7,965 bases of DNA, taken from Rubrobacteraceae bacterium (lineage in GTDB: Bacteria; Actinomycetota; Rubrobacteria; Rubrobacterales; Rubrobacteraceae). Shown piece by piece: positions 5,519 through 7,965 of the stretch (position 1 is its first letter; each line of letters starts with the position of its first letter). Both the position numbers and the translations under genes were made by a program. The stretch is from the NCBI GenBank assembly GCA_030447045.1, contig JAUJMB010000037.1, positions 1 to 7,965 on the forward strand, written 5' to 3'. Under the pieces are notes generated by a model that saw only the letters and a list, made by a program, of their open reading frames with translations, was not told the DNA's origin and did not search any database.

Positions 5519-7144
5519 TCAGCCCGCCGCTGGCGCGTAGCCCTCGAACTGCTCGCGCAGCTTGAGCTTCTGGAACTTGCCCGTGGCCGTCATCGGGATG
5601 GACTCGACGAACTCGTAGGCGTCCGGCAGCCAGAACTTGGCGAAGTCCTTCTCGAGGTGGGCGCGGAGGTCCTCCCCCGTGGCGCTCTCGCCCTCCTTCA
5701 GGACTATGGCCGCGAGCGGCCTCTCGTCCCACTTCTCGTCGGGGATGGCTATGACGGCGGCCTGGGAGACCGCCGGGTGGGCCATGAGCGCGTTCTCGAG
5801 CTCGACCGAGGAGATCCACTCGCCGCCGCTCTTTATGAGGTCCTTGGTCCTGTCCGTGATCTTGATGAACCCGTACTCGTCTATGGTGACGATGTCCCCC
5901 GTCGTGAACCAGCCGTCGTCGGTGAACTTGTCGTCCCCCTCCGGCGCGTTGTAGTACCGCCTCGCCACCCACGGCCCCCGCACCTCGAGCTCGCCGAGCG
6001 ACTTCCCGTCCCACGGCACGAACCCCTCGTCGCCCCTGGCCCTTATCTCCACGAACGGCACCGGGTTCCCCTGCTTGGCCCTGTACTCCAGCCTCTCGTC
6101 CTCGGGGAGCTCCTCCACCGCCGTGGGCAGGTTGGCGACCGTCCCGATCGGGCTCATCTCCGTCATGCCCCACGCGTGGACGACGTTGACGCCGTGCCGC
6201 TTCTCGAATGCCTCTATAACACCCTTCGGCACCGCCGAGCCTCCGATAACCATGCTCCTGAGCTTCGAGAGGTCGTACCGGCCTGGCTCGGCGTCGAGCG
6301 CCTGGAGCACCGCGAGGAACACGGTAGGCACGCCAGCGGTGAACGTTACCCCTTCCTGCTCGAAATCCTCCAGCACGCTTTCGGGGTCGAGGTGGGGGCC
6401 AGGCATCATGAGCTTCGCGCCGACGAGCACCGAGGCGAAGGGCAGGCCCCAGGCGTTGACGTGGAACATGGGGACGACGGGGAGGACGCAGTCCTTCTCC
6501 GAGAGCGCGAACGTGTTGCCCATCGCGACCATCATGGAGTGGAGGACCGTGGAGCGGTGGGAGTAGAGGGCCCCCTTCGGCCGGCCCGTGGTGCCCGAGG
6601 TGTAGCACATCGCGGCGGCCTGCTTCTCGTCGAAGTCGCGGTACGCAAAGTCCGCCTCGTCGGCGTCGGAGAGGAGGTCCTCGTAGCCCATCATGCCATC
6701 GGGCACGTCCCCGCCCTCGGTGACGACTACCGCGTGCTCGACGTTGGTCCTCTCCCTGAACTTCTGGAAGACGGGGACGAGGGGCTCGTCGACGAGCATG
6801 ACCCGGTCTTCGGCGTGGTTGGCTATAAAGGTGAGGTCGTCCTCGTGCAGCCTGGGGTTGAGCGTGTGCAGCACGGCCCCCGAGCAGGGCGCCCCGAAGT
6901 ACGCTTCGAGGTGCTGGTAGGTGTTCCAGCCTAGGGTTCCGACCCGGTCGCCGTCCTCCAGGCCGAGCTTTTTGAGGGCGACGGCGAGCTTTTTGGAGCG
7001 GGAGACAAAGTCCGCGAAGGTGTGGCGGTGGAAGCTTTTGTCCGGGCGGCGGGTCACTATCTCGCGGTATCCGTAGAGTTGTTCGGCGCGGCGCAAGATC
7101 GCGGGCAAGGTCAACTGGTAGTCTTGGGCGAGCCCCTCTAGCAT
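5519..7144 (-). CDS. Medium/long-chain fatty-acid--CoA ligase (AMP-forming, AlkK-like)
   Basis: An acyl-activating enzyme that joins a fatty acid to CoA through an acyl-adenylate, feeding beta-oxidation or lipid synthesis; cytoplasmic. It has 541 residues, the family norm. Motifs in order: P-loop YTSGTTGRPKG at 181-191 with Lys190; HAWGMTE at 323-329; GWFTTGD at 411-417 with the ATP-ribose Asp417; TDRTKDLIKSGGEWIS at 430-445 with Arg432; and PMTATGK ending in the adenylation lysine Lys523. All key residues are intact. The N terminus MLEGLAQDYQLTLPAIL and overall wording match the AlkK/bacterial medium-long chain ligase group rather than FadD of enterobacteria. The frame is open upstream to 7279, but the ATG at 7144 is preceded by AGGAGGAGGAG at ideal spacing, and the upstream part overlaps the promoter. 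It is the first gene of a unit with the two sulfotransferases. Chain length preference cannot be determined. Confidence 0.95.
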   Translation of the reverse strand: MLEGLAQDYQLTLPAILRRAEQLYGYREIVTRRPDKSFHRHTFADFVSRSKKLAVALKKLGLEDGDRVGTLGWNTYQHLEAYFGAPCSGAVLHTLNPRLHEDDLTFIANHAEDRVMLVDEPLVPVFQKFRERTNVEHAVVVTEGGDVPDGMMGYEDLLSDADEADFAYRDFDEKQAAAMCYTSGTTGRPKGALYSHRSTVLHSMMVAMGNTFALSEKDCVLPVVPMFHVNAWGLPFASVLVGAKLMMPGPHLDPESVLEDFEQEGVTFTAGVPTVFLAVLQALDAEPGRYDLSKLRSMVIGGSAVPKGVIEAFEKRHGVNVVHAWGMTEMSPIGTVANLPTAVEELPEDERLEYRAKQGNPVPFVEIRARGDEGFVPWDGKSLGELEVRGPWVARRYYNAPEGDDKFTDDGWFTTGDIVTIDEYGFIKITDRTKDLIKSGGEWISSVELENALMAHPAVSQAAVIAIPDEKWDERPLAAIVLKEGESATGEDLRAHLEKDFAKFWLPDAYEFVESIPMTATGKFQKLKLREQFEGYAPAAG

Positions 7145-7221
7145 GTTGCTCCTCCTCCTGTGCGGCTTCGGACGCCTCGCGCCCGCTGCTCCCTTTCCCG
7201 TCAGGAGCGTTGTAAGGGACG

Positions 7222-7251
7222 ATGGTAGCAGGCAAAATGAAAAAGGGTCAA
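7222..7251 (-). promoter_or_regulatory. Sigma-70-type promoter of the acyl-CoA ligase operon
   Basis: On the minus strand TTGACC (7246-7251) and TACCAT (7222-7227) are separated by 18 bp, with TG one base before the -10 hexamer (extended -10). The spacer contains T-rich runs unusual for this GC-rich DNA. Transcription would start near 7215, giving a leader of about 70 bases that ends in the strong Shine-Dalgarno. The leader can fold TCCCTT with AAGGGA. No further operator was recognised. Confidence 0.55.
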
Positions 7252-7263
7252 GGCGGGAGAAGG

Positions 7264-7462
7264 ATGCCGGAACGCTCACCAGGCGGCGGTTTCAAGGTGG
7301 TGGCGGCCACGCTCTTCGGGGGGCATAGAGGTCGCCCGCTACCCGACCCTGGAGCAGGCCGAGTGGCAGGCCAAGAGGCTCGCCGCCGAGGCCGAGCGCA
7401 GCCCCCGCGGCTACGTCCAGTATCTGGTTAAACCCGTTCAAACACGGTCAAGGCGGGGTTAG
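7264..7462 (+). pseudogene. Small hypothetical gene, probably frameshifted
   Basis: The plus strand carries a protein-like stretch, VARYPTLEQAEWQAKRLAAE then GYVQYLVKPV, ending at TAG 7460-7462, but this frame has no start codon. The frame just upstream has ATG at 7264 (with GGGAG 4 bases before it) and reads MPERSPGGGFKVVAATLFGG up to a run of six Gs at 7318-7323. Removing one G there joins the two into a single 65-residue protein with a beta strand, an amphipathic Glu/Ala/Arg-rich helix and a final strand. This looks like the small DUF-like proteins common in actinobacteria, but no family can be named. It could be a sequencing error, a phase-variable tract, or a decayed gene. Earlier in-frame ATGs at 7222 and 7237 fall in the divergent ligase promoter and seem less likely. 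Confidence 0.4.
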
Positions 7463-7750
7463 AAGCCGTCCGCCGCGTCGAGAGTCGTGGACTCGATTCA
7501 TCAGCGTGCGGTGCTACCCTGGCGCGCCCGCTTCCCGCCGATAAGGCTTGAGACCGCATGCCTCGCGGAAACGCGCGCACCATCACCACACGCCAGGCGG
7601 CCTCCTCGCGGTCTGGTGGGTGGCCACGGGGCGTTAGCAGACCTGGAGAGCACCGCCTTCGAGGCACTTCGTGGAGAAGCACTTGTGGGATGCGCAGGGT
7701 CCCTACCGGTGGCATCATGCATCGGCAGGTAAAGGCTGGAAGGGGAAGAC
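7463..7750. other. About 290 bp with no recognised gene
   Basis: Several frames are open here on both strands, including a plus-strand frame 7487-7732 and minus-strand frames, but their translations are Arg/Pro/Ser-rich with no recognisable motif and no convincing ribosome site. No tRNA fold, terminator with a T-tract, or repeat array was found. It should hold the promoter of the membrane-protein gene starting at 7751; no consensus pair stands out. Confidence 0.5.
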
Positions 7751-7965
7751 TTGTCGTCTTCAGATCCCGTCCGGTGGGGCGGGCTGGCGGCCATGTTGGG
7801 TGGCGCGCTGTGGGTGGTCGGCAACGTCATCCACGCCTCCAAGCCCCGGGGGTGCGTCGCGGAAGAGTGCGCGTTCAGGCCGATGCGGGAGTCGGGCGCC
7901 CTCGACGGCATCCTCATGCTCCTCTCTCTGCTGCTCCTCCTGGCGGGGGTGGTGGGGTTGGTCGT
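7751..7965 (+). CDS. Multi-pass membrane protein, N-terminal fragment (runs off right edge)
   Basis: The frame begins at TTG 7751 with an AAGGGG-type Shine-Dalgarno (7740-7745) about 5 bp upstream; an in-frame TAA at 7730-7732 leaves no better upstream start, and the next ATG is at 7793 inside the first helix. The 71 visible residues start MSSSDPVRWGGLAAMLGGAL and contain a first transmembrane helix (about 9-27). A polar loop follows with two cysteines (GCVAEECAF, Cys34 and Cys39), then a second helix about 51-71 (ILMLLSLLLLLAGVVGLV) cut by the window edge. The pattern resembles small four-helix hypothetical membrane proteins seen in Rubrobacter-like genomes; no function is known. The two loop cysteines probably face outward and could form a disulfide, which is inference. 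Confidence 0.75.
   Translation, partial: MSSSDPVRWGGLAAMLGGALWVVGNVIHASKPRGCVAEECAFRPMRESGALDGILMLLSLLLLLAGVVGLV

Noticed and set aside
5468..6934. Plus-strand open frame of 488 codons antisense to the acyl-CoA ligase
   Set aside because: Low-complexity Leu/Val/Arg/His composition, no domain, and the sense strand carries all ligase motifs.
7145..7279. N-terminal extension of the acyl-CoA ligase (45 extra residues)
   Set aside because: The ATG at 7144 has an excellent Shine-Dalgarno, and the upstream stretch contains the promoter and leader.
7480..7510. T-arm-like string CTCGATTC suggesting a tRNA
   Set aside because: The flanking bases do not form the 5-bp T stem, and no acceptor or anticodon arm could be placed.
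7487..7917. Overlapping open frames on both strands (plus 7487-7732, minus 7428-7718 and 7501-7917)
   Set aside because: No motif, biased composition, mutual overlap, and one overlaps the better-supported membrane-protein start.

Overview
The window is about 8 kb of very GC-rich bacterial DNA with tightly packed genes and frequent GTG and TTG starts. Codon use and the mix of families (CocE/NonD hydrolase, short-chain dehydrogenases, AlkK-like acyl-CoA ligase, P-loop sulfotransferases with a membrane tail, small multi-pass membrane protein) resemble a Rubrobacter-like actinobacterium. That assignment rests on recognising family style, not on a marker gene, so it is tentative.

Layout. (1) Positions 1-2690, minus strand: an operon read right to left, made of a CocE/NonD-type alpha/beta hydrolase, a classical SDR 2 bp downstream, and a second SDR 3 bp further on that runs off the left edge. 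(2) Positions 2691-3979, plus strand: a short regulatory gap with a near-palindrome that could be a TetR operator, then a decayed 3' fragment of an MFS transporter gene (N-terminal part missing, one-base frameshift), then an apparently intact TetR-family regulator with an unusual C-terminal extension. (3) Positions 3952-7144, minus strand: a fatty-acyl-CoA ligase with a strong Shine-Dalgarno and a convincing promoter, followed 10 bp later by one sulfotransferase and then, after a hairpin and a possible leaderless promoter, by its tandem paralogue. By hand count the two sulfotransferases are about 61% identical over 210 ungapped residues, and both end in a hydrophobic segment. The last one converges on and overlaps the TetR frame. 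(4) Positions 7145-7965: the ligase promoter, a probable frameshifted small gene on the plus strand, roughly 290 bp in which no gene could be recognised, and the start of a membrane protein cut by the right edge.

How the parts may fit together (inference). The ligase activates fatty acids and the SDR/CocE operon handles ester and hydroxyl/keto chemistry, so the window has a lipid or xenobiotic metabolism flavour. The TetR probably once controlled the now-broken efflux gene and may still act on the divergent CocE operon. The most unusual element is the acyl-CoA ligase plus twin membrane-tailed sulfotransferases, whose substrate is unknown. No RNA genes, CRISPR arrays or intact mobile elements were seen.
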